Shown: positions 10,597 to 22,072, counted from the first letter of the stretch. The stretch is 64,000 nt of DNA from Phialemonium atrogriseum (GCF_030411735.1 NW_026848149.1:811323-875322), one strand, 5' to 3'. Made by a program: numbers and translations. Notes: generated by a model from the sequence alone, not told the origin.

Positions 10597-12466
10597 ATGA
10601 AGAAGATCCAATACCCTTACATCTGGCTATTCTGTGGCTTCGCGGCCTTGGGCGCCTGCCTTTACGGATATGATGGTGTTTACTTCAACGGTGTTTCGAC
10701 TCTAGGTTCGTCAATAGGTCCCCCCCCCCCCCTTTTCCAGGCTTGGTGATGATGCCTGTGCTGACCGCGAGCAGATGTCTTCATTCGACATTTCGGTACG
10801 AAGAATGACCAAGGGGAGTATGAGATCTCCCCTGGAGCTCTCTCGGTCATGACTTCCATGATCAATGTGGGTGAACTCGGTACGAGGAAAGCCCTGCCCC
10901 AAACGATGGCATTCAGGAGCTAATGGAAACCAGTCGGGTCCTTAACCGCCGCTCCATTGAACGACATGATCGGACGCAAGGGGGTGTTTATGAGTGGCAC
11001 TATCGCCATCATCATCGGCGTCATTCTCCAGCTCGTGACCAGCTCCAACAGAGCTCTAGTGACTGCCGGGCGCGCAATTCTTGGTTTCGGCGTTGGGAAC
11101 TTCAGTGCCACCAGTCCTCTATACATGGGAGTAAGGACTCCCCTCAGTCCTTTCTTCCTCCCTTCCATTATATGGTCTTCTGCTGGATCGGAATGCTCAC
11201 TAGCTCCTCACAGGAAATCGCCCCCGACGCCATGCGCGGCCCCCTCCTCATGTGCTGGCAACTCACCCTCTCCGTCTCGCAGATCATCGCCGCCGGCATC
11301 AACCGCGGCATGGTCAACATCGACGGCACCTTCGCATACCGCTTCCCCATCGCCTTCCAGCTCGTCTTCCCGCTCTTGATCCTCGCCGGTATCTGGTTCG
11401 TCCCCGAGTCGCCCCGCTGGCTGCTGCGCAAGGGCCGCCCCAACGCCGACGCGGAGGCCGAGCGCTCCCTCCGCTCCCTCTACCGCGACGACCCGACCTA
11501 CGACCCACATCCCACCCTCGTCGAGTTCCGGGCCGCCGTCGACCGCGAAGTCGAGGCGGAGGCCGAGAGCAGCTGGATGCAGCTCATCACAGACCCCATC
11601 GAGCGGCGCAAGGTCATCTACAGCGCCGGCGCCCTGATCGCGCAGCAGATCAACGGCATCCAGTGGTTCTACTACTTCGGTACCGTCTTCAGCAAGGCCA
11701 TTGGACTCAAGGACCCCTTCATGATGACCCTGATCGTCTTCATCATCCAGGTCTTCGTCGTCCTGGCCGCCGTGCTTCTGGCGAACAAGCTGCCCAGGCG
11801 GCCGTTACTGATGATCACGACGGGCATCATGACTGTGTCCATCTTCGTGGTGGGGTGTCTTGGCATCCCCGGTGGTGAGCCGTCTGAGGCCATCGGAAAG
11901 GTCATCATCAGCTTTGTCATTATCGAGATTGTGGCGTTCAACTTTGCATGGGGCCCGCTCGGCTGGACAATTGTGAGTTTGCTTTCCTTTCACTTCCTTT
12001 ATTCTTAACCCCCCCCTTCCCCCCCTTCCCCCCCCTCTCTTAATCCGGCGACCGGGACTAACCTCCCGTTTCTCAGGCATCCGAAATGGCCGTCGGTCGT
12101 AACCGCAACAAGATCTACGCTATTGCCGTCGCCTGCTTCTGGGTCACCGTTTGGGTCACGGTCTTCACTCTCCCCTACCTCTACTACTCGGCCAACCTCG
12201 GCCCCAAGACCGGATTCGTCTACACGGGGCTCTGCTTCGTAACCTGGGCGTATGTGTATTTCTGCGTCGGAGAGGTGACGGGTCGTACAATGGAGGAGAT
12301 CGAGGGCTTCTTTAGGGACGGCATTCCGGCGAAGCAATGGAGGAACCAACCTCGCAAGACGGACCTGCCAGCGGCTGACAGTGAGAAGAGCGTTAGAAGC
12401 TCGGGCGAGAAGATGGGACGGGTGGGAAACGGAGAGGAGGAGGTTGAGAAAGCGACGGGAGTGTAG
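10597..12466 (+). CDS. Sugar porter family MFS transporter, five exons
   Basis: Exons 10597-10705, 10775-10879, 10934-11130, 11214-11972 and 12077-12466 give 519 residues. Family marks are FGYDG-like LYGYDGVYFNG in helix 1, NDMIGRKGVF after helix 2, PESPRWLLRKGR at the end of helix 6, QQINGIQWFYYFG in helix 7, and WTIASEMAVGRNRNK in place of the usual Y-P-x-E-x-x-x-x-x-R-x-K signature. The C-terminal tail is Ser/Glu-rich. It acts in the plasma membrane as a proton-coupled hexose or oligosaccharide uptake carrier. It is paired head to head with the GH32 gene, so a fructoside or its parent sugar is the likeliest cargo. Confidence 0.88.
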
Positions 12467-14474
12467 AAGGGAGAGAACTGAAGGGGCAAAATGATCATTG
12501 TATTATCTGTGTAGGAAAGGTCGAAGGGTTGTAATGGAAGGGGTTGAGTCAGCGATAATATCATCTCAGATGACGGATTCTTTATTTCCGTTGAGTATAT
12601 TTGTAGAGACTGCGGCCTTGGGAGACTTGAGACGAGATCATACCTTTCTGTTGCCCTTATCACCCTTGTCGGCATTAAATTCCCTGGCTTTAGAAGCCAG
12701 TCCGCACATACAGCACTTATCGGGACAACCTGAGCAATCAAGATGATATCGGTAAGTGATCGAATCGAAGGTCCTATCACATATGCACGGGCCACCCCCT
12801 TTTTCTCTCTTTTCCTACCAGCCTTGCACGGTGTGTTCGCCAGGGGAACTCGACGCTGGATTGCCCGAGTATGGCAGGCACCCACTACAGCTCGTGTCCC
12901 TACTGCCATGGTAGTTCCTTTCGAGCGGCTTAGAATGAGGCGGGCAAGAAATGTGACTAAGACCAATCCTCGGCTTGAATCTTATGCGATGCTGATAAGC
13001 TTGTGGGCTACAGCTCGAGAGATGTGCCGAAGAACTGAACTACTTGAGAATATAATGTCAAATCCGTCCCTTGTGGCTGCCGCAGCTCGTCATCATCGCT
13101 ACACTTGCGTTCGGGGCTACATCATACAAGCGGCAATAGTGGCAGCGACAATAACGACAGCAGCGACATTTAAGCAAGCGAGACGACACTAGCTTCAGTA
13201 TAGGGGGGCGTCAGGTTAGCTCTGCACACATATTATTAATATCTGCCACACGGACTTAAATGACAACTGCAAGGCCTCTGCTGTTGCGATGAAGTCTTGC
13301 CAGGGAAGGACCACAAGTCAACATTGATATTGAGCCCGTTGGTTATTTTAAATGAGCCGTGGCGAAAGAATCCGTATAAGTCGGGCAGTTGCTAGCGCAT
13401 CATATACTGCCAGTGGAGGTTAGTTGGTCATTGTCTGAGGAGGTAACACTTCTAACCTGTCCTCGTGATTCTAATTAACTGTCGACAGAAGAGATGACAA
13501 CTCTTCGCTACTTCAAGGAACACCATATGCATCAAAATGTATAACTAACATTTCAGGCTAGAACCAGGCTGGGGCTGAAAACTCAAGTTGGCCCTGATGG
13601 AGGGCAGCTGATGGAGCTGAGTTGCCGAGGCTGCACCGGCCCGATACCGGCCCGAAACCCGAACCGCTCCATGTTTTGGGGTCCCCCACGATGGTGATTT
13701 GACCCTGCGAATTGGCCGAATATCAACTGTCTTATTTGAGCTCGCTTTCTCCGACACGCAAGGACGAAAAGGTAGTAGAGACCCAATAAGGCCAACACAT
13801 AGAACTGCGCTTGTGACCTGCCATGGCGCTCCATTACGGAAGAAAAAGCTGCTCCTGGAGGGCGATTTCAAGGCTGTCCAATGGGGCCAAGTTTGGAAGA
13901 TTTATTGCCCCAATGCGATCCCGGCTGCATATTGGGACGCGCATCAGTGTGGCGAATGACAGGCTACTTGTTCTGGTTCCGGTAAGAGCTGCATCAACAT
14001 TTTCCGGGTTTTCTTGAGGATTCTGTGCGTCGGGACGGGTGATAGGCCACGATCGGCCACTAGATGACAACCCCGTTTTTTGGGGGCGGCATTTAATACC
14101 GGATGGCGCCCAATGATAAGTTATCGAATGGGCTTGAAGACGTGGGGGCACGAGGGTTTTAAGCAAAACTTGCCCTGACGCTAGACGTCACTGGCTCACG
14201 ATAAGCTATCCCACTCGGCGATGGCCGACTTCCGTTGGGGGGAAGTCGGTCAGGTGTGCCACAGAAAGCCATATTTTTAGGTAACGCAACGAACTTCGGT
14301 GACGCCCCTGACGATCTAGATTCCGATAGAACCACACGGACTAATTACATCCCTAACATCACCGGGGCCTACACTTTATCTTTGTTATCCTACCCACCGG
14401 GGGCGGCCGAGCTAGACTCCCGAACTCAATTCCTTCATTTTAATTCCACTTCTTGGCGATAGTGCGTTGCAAAA
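12467..14474. other. Long intergenic region upstream of the NRPS-like gene
   Basis: About 2 kb. It has several open frames (for example 12743-13192 plus, and the minus-strand frame overlapping the transporter end), but none shows a recognisable domain, splice continuity or fungal protein features. The 3' end serves as the promoter of the NRPS-like gene: pyrimidine-rich tracts (CCTACC, TTCATTTTAATTCC) lie just before the ATG at 14475. Confidence 0.5.
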
Positions 14475-17400
14475 ATGCCCGCCATTGACACCACGAAAGA
14501 GTTATCGGAGCTCTTCCTTCTTCAGGCCCAGGCCACCCCCAATGCCGTTGCTCTGGAAGACGACACGGCGGCTTGGACCTATGCCGAGCTAGATCGGGAG
14601 ACCGCCGCCCTCGCCCAGCGGCTACGGAAGCACGGAGTGGGTCGCGACGGCCTCGTCGGTGTGCTCCTCGGCCGAAGCGCGGACTACGTCATATCCTGCC
14701 TTGCCGCGCTTCGGGCCGGCGGAGCGTTCCTCGTCCTCGAGCTTGCTTACCCGCCCGGCCTGCTGGCTGATGTGGTTGAGGATGCCCGGCCTACTGTTGT
14801 GCTCACGCACAGGGCCCATGCCGGAAAGATCAATGCCGACGTGCCTTTGATCATCCTCGATGAACCGGAGACTGCCCCTATTACCAACGGGGTGGGAGAG
14901 TCCAATGGTGCCGTGAACGGACTGGCCCACCCGCCCGCCGAGAGTGACCTTGAGCGACTCGCCTTCGTGTCATACTCGTCCGGCACTACCGGCCGTCCTA
15001 AGGGCATCGCAAATCCGCACATGGCTGCAGTGCGCTCATACAACCTGAGGTTTGGTCTCAGTGATCTCCAGCCAGGGGATCGCGTGGCCTGCAATGTGTT
15101 CTTCATCTGGGAAATCCTCCGGCCCCTGCTGCGAGGCGCGACGGTAGTCGTCGTCCCAGACGAGGCGAGCTACGACCTCGTTGCTCTCGTGGATCTGCTC
15201 TCGGCGAAGAGAGTCACGGAAACGCTCATGACACCCACGCTGCTAGCTTCGCTCCTCTCTCGACACTCAAAGTTGGGAGCACGCCTGCCGGAACTGCGCA
15301 CATTATGGCTCAATGGTGAGGTCGTCACCACCGACCTAGCCCGCCGAGCCCTGCAAGCCCTTCCAAAGACGCGCCTCCTCAACTGTTACAGCTGCAGCGA
15401 GACGCACGAGGTTGCCTGCGGTGACATTCGAGAGATGCTTGGCGGACTGGATGAATCTGCTGCTGTGTGTCCAGTGGGGCCACTCATGGATCCCGAACAC
15501 GCCTACATCCTCGACGAGGGCGGCCAGAAAGTCGAACCAGGCGTTAGTGGAGAGCTGTTTGTGGGTGGAGATACTTTGGCTCGAGAATATCTCAACCTCC
15601 CCGAAGCCACTGCCAAGGCTTTCAAGCCCAACCCCTTCGATCAGACTCCTGGAGCACGGCTGTATGCCACGGGAGACTTGGCACGGATTCTTCCCTCCGG
15701 GCTGCTGGAGATCACGGGCCGCGTCGGATCCATGATCAAGGTCCGAGGCTACAGCATCTACCCCTGCGCTGTTGAGGGCGCGATTGTGAAGCAGCTTGCT
15801 GTTCGTCACTGTGTTGTTGTGGCCCACGGTGACGGCCTCGAACGACAGCTTGTTGCTTATGTCGTCCGTGACGAAGAATCATCATCCGGGAATCGCGCAG
15901 TTCTTGTAATCGACCAGGCTGGCTACAGTCCCGTTGCCCGCAAGACGCTGTCAGAACACCTGGCCCAGTACATGATTCCAGCCGTGTGGGTTGAGCTCGA
16001 CGAGTTGCCCACTCATGAAGTCTCTGGGAAGGTCGATCTCAAACGACTCCCTCCCCCGACCAAGTCCGGCGCCACCACCCCCAACGGCGAGAGCGAGCGC
16101 GACAAGAAGATCACAGGCAAGATGGTCGCCGAGATGTGGGCTTCGTCTCTCAACATCCCACCGGGTGCCGTGACTCAGGAGCGCGACTTCTTCGATCTTG
16201 GCGGGCATTCGTTGGCGCTTGCAGACCTGGCTGGCCGGCTGACCAAGACTTTCGGTTTCCCTGTGCCTTTGGGTCGTCTCGCCGAAAAGCCGACGCTTGA
16301 GGGGCATGTACAGGTTGTGCTAGATGCTCGTGATGGGCATACGGCACTAGTGCAAGCCGATTTACCTTCCGTCTTGCGAGCCGATTCTGCCCTTGCAGAT
16401 GACTTGCAGCTCCCGAAGTCTGGAGCCTCGTTCCGCCCAATTAGTGAAGCAAGCACGGTGCTGCTGACGGGAGTGACTGGCTTCTTAGGTGCCTTCCTGC
16501 TCAACGACATCATGGAAAGCACCTCCGCCAAGATTATTTGTCTTGTCCGTTTCAACGAACCGTCACTCAGCGATCGTCCCGCGGGCATGGCACGACTCCG
16601 CAAGAATCTTGTCGACCTCGGAATATGGAACGACTCGGTCCTCGACCGGGTGGAGATTCTGCCTGGCAACCTATCCCAGAAACGCCTCGGTCTGTCACCC
16701 GACGCATTCGAGGAGCTTGCGTCTCGTGTTGATGTCATCATCCACGCTGGCGCCACTGTCAACCTCGTCTATCCGTACGCCGCACTCCGCAGCGCCAACG
16801 TGGGAGGCACGAGAGAGATCCTGCGCTTGGCCTTTGCCGGCGGCGCAACTGTCCATCACGTCTCCACAAACGGCGTGCTACCGCCGTCGACGGAGCCGTG
16901 GGCCGAAGATACCATGGTCGACCTCGACTCGGTGCCGACAGAACTGCTTGATGGATATAGTCAGACTAAGTGGGTTGCCGAGGAGCTCGTTCTAGAAGCT
17001 GCCAGACGCGGGTTACCGGCGAGGATATACCGTCCCGGAACTATAAGCGGCCATAGTGCTTCCGGCTCGACAAATGCGTGGGATCTGCTCACTGCCATCC
17101 TGGTCGAGTCGATGCACCTTGGCTGTGCACCTGACATTGAAGGGTGGCTAGTGGAGATGACGCCGGTCGACTTCGTCAGCAGAGCCATCACCACGCTCTC
17201 CAAGCACGCCGACTCCAGCCAGCGTATCTTCCATCTCGGTAATCCCAGTCCCGTGTCTGCGCGGTCGGTCTTCGACAGTCTTGCGGCGCTGGGATACTCC
17301 ACCGAACGGCTGGGGTGGGACGAATGGGCGGCGCTCTGGACCGAGAAAAGGGGCTCGGGCAAGTGGGGCGGCGATTCCTTCACCGTCGACATCCTCCGCG

Positions 17401-18350
17401 GCGGCATGCCCACTGTGGACTTTTTGAAATCCGTCATCGTGCTCAACGATGCCGCCACTAAGCCCATTCTTAGCCAGTACGGCATGAAGCGCCCAAGTAT
17501 CGACGCTGGATTGCTCGAGACATACACTCGCCACTTCTATGCCAGGGGATGGCTGCCAAAGCCTCCGACACAGCACAAGGCTCGAGACTCGACGCAACAA
17601 TTGCAGAAAGGCCCGTTGCACGGCAAAGTCGTCGTCGTGACTGGAGCTTCTTCCGGAATCGGTGCCGCGGTCGCATCGGCTCTCGCGCAAGAAGGCGCCT
17701 CGGTAGCTCTCGCGGCTCGGCGCACAGAAGCCCTCGAAGCCCTCGGAAACCAACTCAAGAGCCACGGGGTCAAAGTCCTGATCCACAAGACTGACGTCAC
17801 AGATGCGGCACAAGTCGAGTCGCTAATGCGCACGACCAACGACGAGCTCGGCCCAGTCGACATCCTCGTCAGCTGCGCCGGCGTCATGTACTTCACTATG
17901 ATGGCCAACTGCCACACCGAGGAATGGGACCGCACCGTCGACGTGAATTGCAAGGGTCTCCTCCACTGCCTGGCACACACGGTGCCCGGCATGCTGTCCC
18001 GCGGCAGCGGTCACATCGTCGCCATATCCTCCGACGCCGGGAGGAAGGTGTTCCCCGGCCTGGGCGTGTACTCGGCCAGCAAGTTCTTCGTCGAGGCCAC
18101 GCTGCAGAGCCTGCGACTCGAGACGGCCGGTAAGGGGTTGCGCGTCATGTCGGTGCAGCCCGGGAATACCGCTACCGATCTGCTGGGCATGTCGACCGAT
18201 GCCGAGGCGGTCAAGCAGTACGGCGAGCCGTCTGGGGCGAAGATCATGGATCCGGACGATGTCGCTAGGGCGATTGTGTTTGCGCTCCAGCAGCCTGAAC
18301 ATGTTGCCATCAATGAGGTTTTGATCGAGCCCCGGGATGAGCCCATCTAG
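14475..18350 (+). CDS. NRPS-like A-T-R-SDR carboxylate reductase (glycine betaine reductase type)
   Basis: One uninterrupted 1,291-residue enzyme. The adenylation domain spans about 1-540, with the A3 loop YSSGTTGRPKG near 168. A carrier domain has GGHSLAL (phosphopantetheine Ser near 578). The thioester-reductase domain opens with LLTGVTGFLG near 663 and has catalytic YSQTK near 828. A C-terminal short-chain dehydrogenase has VVVTGASSGIG near 1053 and YSASK near 1198. This A-T-R1-R2 order is that of the fungal enzyme reported to reduce glycine betaine via its aldehyde to choline with NADPH. The usual amine-binding Asp of amino-acid A domains (F-D-x-S-x-W-E) is missing here (NVFFIWE), which fits a substrate without a free amine. 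No biosynthetic neighbours are seen, supporting a stand-alone metabolic role. Substrate remains inferred. Confidence 0.85.
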   Translation: MPAIDTTKELSELFLLQAQATPNAVALEDDTAAWTYAELDRETAALAQRLRKHGVGRDGLVGVLLGRSADYVISCLAALRAGGAFLVLELAYPPGLLADVVEDARPTVVLTHRAHAGKINADVPLIILDEPETAPITNGVGESNGAVNGLAHPPAESDLERLAFVSYSSGTTGRPKGIANPHMAAVRSYNLRFGLSDLQPGDRVACNVFFIWEILRPLLRGATVVVVPDEASYDLVALVDLLSAKRVTETLMTPTLLASLLSRHSKLGARLPELRTLWLNGEVVTTDLARRALQALPKTRLLNCYSCSETHEVACGDIREMLGGLDESAAVCPVGPLMDPEHAYILDEGGQKVEPGVSGELFVGGDTLAREYLNLPEATAKAFKPNPFDQTPGARLYATGDLARILPSGLLEITGRVGSMIKVRGYSIYPCAVEGAIVKQLAVRHCVVVAHGDGLERQLVAYVVRDEESSSGNRAVLVIDQAGYSPVARKTLSEHLAQYMIPAVWVELDELPTHEVSGKVDLKRLPPPTKSGATTPNGESERDKKITGKMVAEMWASSLNIPPGAVTQERDFFDLGGHSLALADLAGRLTKTFGFPVPLGRLAEKPTLEGHVQVVLDARDGHTALVQADLPSVLRADSALADDLQLPKSGASFRPISEASTVLLTGVTGFLGAFLLNDIMESTSAKIICLVRFNEPSLSDRPAGMARLRKNLVDLGIWNDSVLDRVEILPGNLSQKRLGLSPDAFEELASRVDVIIHAGATVNLVYPYAALRSANVGGTREILRLAFAGGATVHHVSTNGVLPPSTEPWAEDTMVDLDSVPTELLDGYSQTKWVAEELVLEAARRGLPARIYRPGTISGHSASGSTNAWDLLTAILVESMHLGCAPDIEGWLVEMTPVDFVSRAITTLSKHADSSQRIFHLGNPSPVSARSVFDSLAALGYSTERLGWDEWAALWTEKRGSGKWGGDSFTVDILRGGMPTVDFLKSVIVLNDAATKPILSQYGMKRPSIDAGLLETYTRHFYARGWLPKPPTQHKARDSTQQLQKGPLHGKVVVVTGASSGIGAAVASALAQEGASVALAARRTEALEALGNQLKSHGVKVLIHKTDVTDAAQVESLMRTTNDELGPVDILVSCAGVMYFTMMANCHTEEWDRTVDVNCKGLLHCLAHTVPGMLSRGSGHIVAISSDAGRKVFPGLGVYSASKFFVEATLQSLRLETAGKGLRVMSVQPGNTATDLLGMSTDAEAVKQYGEPSGAKIMDPDDVARAIVFALQQPEHVAINEVLIEPRDEPI

Positions 18351-19468
18351 TCGGGGTGGAAATATCGAACAGCGTCGGTGGGGGGTGAAGGATGCCGTGT
18401 CGAGGAACGGACGTGTCTCTGCAACTTGACGAGGGGAGTGGTACTGCTATATCGGTGCTAGCTACTCCGTTCCGTTCTTGTTGGTCACTATTACATAGTA
18501 CATTTGCCTTTCCCCCCCTTTTTGTGTCCCCTTCCCCAAGCTAATTATGCAGTCCCGACGCTGGGTCAAGGCTGGGTTGAGGTTCAATAATTACGTAGCC
18601 ATGCTTTTAGGGCGCTTCAACATATGGCGAGAGCTCGTTGGGTCAACCTCCAATGGGACAGGGATATGGGATGGGAATGAGAATTCGGGGAATAATATGG
18701 GTTGCCATGCTGTTTTGTGTTTTGATATGTCAGGTTCCGGGTCGAATTGTAGTTAACATAATATTTAGAAATCGAAGGCGCAGCTGTTCATTAACAGAGC
18801 GGATCTATACCTCTACGGTCGCGGTACTTCAGGGCCTTCAGTCACTCGGTCTTCTTCAACCTGGACCTATAGAAAGAGTCCCAGTCCTGATCGCTGTCCT
18901 CGCCTCCAAATCTAAGTTGGGCTAAGCAAATCTAAGTGTTGGTTGTGGCGACAAGGCGGATGCCGTGTAATGAAGTGATGTTAGTACCAGTTTGAGGATG
19001 AAATTTCCAAGCGGGAATTAAGAGACAGAGGCAGGGGGACTGCAGCGATGATCAGGCCATAGACAGCAACGCCGCCCCCTGCATGCATGCAGGCGGCTGC
19101 TGCTGTCCAGCGCTCGCGGCCGAACCTTCCGTGTTAACGTTGTCGCCGTGACGCATTGTTACATCCTCTGGCTTGGTCCGCCGGCAGGCGTTGTGCTTGT
19201 CCTCATCAAGCCTCCGCCATCGTGCGGCCAAGGGGTCTAGCGAGATTTCAAGGCGTGTAAAATGTCTTGGTATGTAGGCTAATAAGGATACAAGTCCGTT
19301 GCCAAGTCTTTGCCAAGCTTTTGCTGGCCCGCCCCCACCGAACCCTTCTTGAGCTTGTTGACCTCTCCCGTTTTCCCCTTGGCCTTTCTTCACTCCCTCT
19401 CTTCCTGCCGCTTGCTTCTCTCAAGGGAATTTTCTCAACCATCCCAGCTCCCCCCGATTTGCCCAAAG
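18351..19468. other. Intergenic region, nothing recognised
   Basis: 1.1 kb between two plus-strand genes. It contains short open frames without family features. Pyrimidine-rich sequence at 19320-19460 looks like the promoter and 5' untranslated region of the next gene. Confidence 0.5.
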
Positions 19469-20297
19469 ATGCCTGAGCTTAGCGAAATTGGCTACTCGCG
19501 CGACGCGTGCGTTGCCGCAGTCCGCGGCTACTATGACTTCCTCACCAAGATGTATCTCGACGAGTCGGACATTGTCGAGCCACCTGAGGGGGGCTGGCCT
19601 AGCATCACGACCGAGAGCCTGCAAAGCTTGGGCAAGACGAACGAAGTCATTTTGCTGCTCCGCCATCTGCCCTACCTCCGCGCGGCTAGCAACGGGCGGA
19701 GACCCGCTCCAGGGCGCCCCTTGGTGCCACTTTGCTGACTGGGAGTCAGACAGCCGAGCCCTCAGCCTTGGCCGAACCAACAGCGATGAACTCAGGGTGT
19801 GTTCGGAGGACCCTGAGATATCTGAAGACGTACCTGCCCATGTTGTCGGCCTCACAAGCGGCGGCGATGAAGACACTCCCGTCTTTCTGCTCGACACAGA
19901 GCTCGGCATTGTCCACTGTCCTGGATGCAATGACGGGATGAGGCACAATCCCTCGCGGGAGCCAGTGCTGGACGATCCGTACGACTGGGCGCCTGAGAAT
20001 GAGGCCGAGTGGCGCGCCGACGCCCCCGCCTGGGGCATCGCTGATTTCTTCGAGGTTCTCAAGGACCAGTTCCGGGAGTTGCACTTCATCCCCATCACCT
20101 CACGGAATGTGGTGGATATCTGGGCCACGCTCCATCCAAGCGCGGACGGCATGGTAGCCATGGTGCAGAGCATCTATCGCACGCATGGTTGGCCTAACCT
20201 AGAGCGGTATCGCAAGCGGGAGTGTCTGGAGGCTGTGCAAAAGGCGTTGCAGGAGCGGTATCCTGGTTATGAAGAGGCCCGTCCTGACGACGAGTGA
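19469..20297 (+). pseudogene. Conserved fungal protein of unknown function, interrupted by a +1 frameshift
   Basis: The reading starts MPELSEIGYSRDACV at 19469 and runs to about 19696. It then continues in the next frame to a stop at 20297. The join is NG|GDPLQGAPWCHFADW: AACGGG, one surplus base (C at 19697 is the simplest candidate), then GGAGACCCG. Neither frame alone is a sensible protein, and no intron with GT/AG can replace the shift without deleting the LLRHLPYLR segment. The restored length would be about 275 residues, soluble and acidic. The second half has HCPGCNDG and WGIADFFEVLKDQF. Function is unknown. It may be a true inactivated gene or an assembly error; the neighbour at 20752 has the same kind of lesion. 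Confidence 0.6.
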
Positions 20298-20577
20298 GAG
20301 TCTATGGAGGGGACATACTACCCTACTTGTTCTTGCAGTTTAATTACTACTGCATATCAACTGCGTATTTGTATGCACTAACGTAGTATGTGTATGTGTG
20401 TGAAATGACATGGATCAAGTATGCAGGCACTTGCCACTAATTAGCCGGGGATTTGCATACCCCCGGGCCGTACAGTACACGCCGTGCCGTACCACCAAAA
20501 GAGGCTTAGCCCTAAACTGCCCTACGCAGGGGTACGCCGACCCTACTCATTAAAAGACTGAAATCTGAAATGCCTGT

Positions 20578-20619
20578 CCATCACCCATCACCCATCATCC
20601 ATCACCCATCATCTATCAC
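20578..20619. repeat. 7-bp tandem repeat (CCATCAC)6
   Basis: Six tandem units, three of which differ at one or two bases (CCATCAT, CTATCAC). They lie in the leader region upstream of the predicted surface-protein gene. Confidence 0.9.
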
Positions 20620-20751
20620 TCAGCTCTGCAAACTATTTATTTTTCCTTTTGAAACCACTACCACACGTCCACGCTTCTCCACACTTGTCCACACTCCATG
20701 TCTGATCCACGTTCATCCCCTATTTTCTCCTCCAGAGACATGTCCGTCACG

Positions 20752-21433
20752 ATGAGAGCAACAATCTTCTTCCTCCAGGCTGCTGCCATGGTATCAGCAT
20801 CGGCGTACGACTCGCTTTTCCCCACCGACGAGCCCACCGTCACGAGCGAACCGTGGGAATGCACAACAGAGAGTCTCGTGCAATATTTCAAAGTGCCAAA
20901 GGGCGACCGGGAGCCTGCTCTCGGAGCTCGACTCGTACGGCAGCGACCTGTACAAGACGTGCACACTCACAGGTCTCGAACGGCTGGATTGCCCCTCCCC
21001 AGGAAATAAATGGTGCGGCTTCACCACCGCCGCCCCGGCTGCCGTGCTCTCCGACTTCTCCTCTCTCGGCAGCCTGGCCTTATCGTGGTGGTCGGCGCAT
21101 AGCTCCGCGGCCGTGTCCCTTGCCTCGGAGTGCCCACTTGGCTGGTGGGACGCCGTGATGGCAGTGCCTAATGCTGAGAGGTGGCTGAACGACACCATTG
21201 CCTTTGCTGGGTGCTATGCCGATGCACATCCCACGACTGGATCAGCGACCGAACCCACAACTGGATCCTTGACGACCGGACTGACTGCAACAACTCGCTC
21301 GGGAGTAACTAGCAGTGGTCCTAAGGCGACGTCGACAGATATGCCCAATAGTGTTCTTGGTCAAACTGAGGGTGTGGAGATGTGGATGGTTGCAGGCACT
21401 GGATTGGCTGTTGCTGCGGCGAACTTGGTATAA
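20752..21433 (+). pseudogene. Secreted, probably GPI-anchored protein with a +1 frameshift
   Basis: The first part begins with a signal peptide (MRATIFFLQAAAMVSASA) and reads PWECTTESLVQYFKVPK. The second part, one frame on, reads TGSLLSELDSYGSDLYKTC and continues through KWCGFTTAAPAAV, WWSAHSSAAVSLASECP and AFAGCYADA to a Thr/Ser-rich stretch and a hydrophobic tail typical of GPI attachment. The frame changes at 20899-20905 (AAGGGCGACC), where one base is surplus. About 225 residues would result. Cysteine-rich extracellular proteins of this layout occur on fungal walls; the function is unknown. A start at 20740 or 20698 is also possible, but 20752 gives the cleanest signal peptide. It could be an assembly error. 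Confidence 0.6.
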
Positions 21434-22072
21434 TTAATCAGTGGATGATGGAAGGCTGGCTGACTACGTTATTGCATGGGAAGAATGTGAAGAATGTATA
21501 TATTAATGTATATACACGTCCTGTGTGTCGGTCTCCTTGTTTCTCGAAAAAAGCTTAGCAGTGGCACCAAAGTTATAAGCAGTTGGACAATCCAAGATGA
21601 TTTGAGCCAGACAACCATTCCATCGTAAATTGCATCTGTATTCGTTTTGCTGTCAATCAATATGGCTGTCTTAGATCAACTGGTTGTCGTGATCGGTGAC
21701 TGAAGTTGATGGCTGTCAGGAAACCCACAGCACAAACTCCTACAGCATAGCACCCCAGGCGTCAGTGGGGGTCACCTGCTAGCCAAGCCCCAAAGGTCTA
21801 GCGTATAATCCGGCCCTTCCCGCCCCTTCCCGGCAACCCTGCTGGCCTGCCGGCCTCGCTGCCAAGGACCCAGGCTTCGCCCTCATGACATACGACCCCT
21901 ATTATGGTGGGAAACCTCCGCCTTACAACTACAAGGCAAAGTATGGATCTTGAGTCTTGGTATTCACCTGTGTATTATTAGCGGTCTAAGGATATCGCGC
22001 CTCTCATCTCTCATATATGCTCCTCGAACCTATCTAGTCCTCAAGTAATCATATATATTCCCGCGTCCTCCA
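21434..22072. other. Intergenic region between convergent genes
   Basis: 640 bp downstream of the surface-protein gene and of the minus-strand regulator. No gene seen; short AT-rich stretches (ATATATTAATGTATATA) are present. Confidence 0.5.

Noticed and set aside
12220..12966. 248-codon minus-strand open frame
   Set aside because: It overlaps the last exon of the sugar porter on the opposite strand and reads as low-complexity sequence.
12743..13192. 149-codon plus-strand open frame in the intergenic region
   Set aside because: No domain, no splice partner and no sign of a conserved pattern.
14475..18350. A classical multi-gene secondary-metabolite cluster around the NRPS-like gene
   Set aside because: Neighbouring genes are a sugar porter and unknown proteins, with no tailoring enzymes or dedicated exporter next to it.
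19640..19690. An intron as explanation for the frame change in the unknown gene
   Set aside because: The only GT...AG pair nearby would delete the LLRHLPYLR segment that reads as part of the protein; a single extra base explains it more simply.
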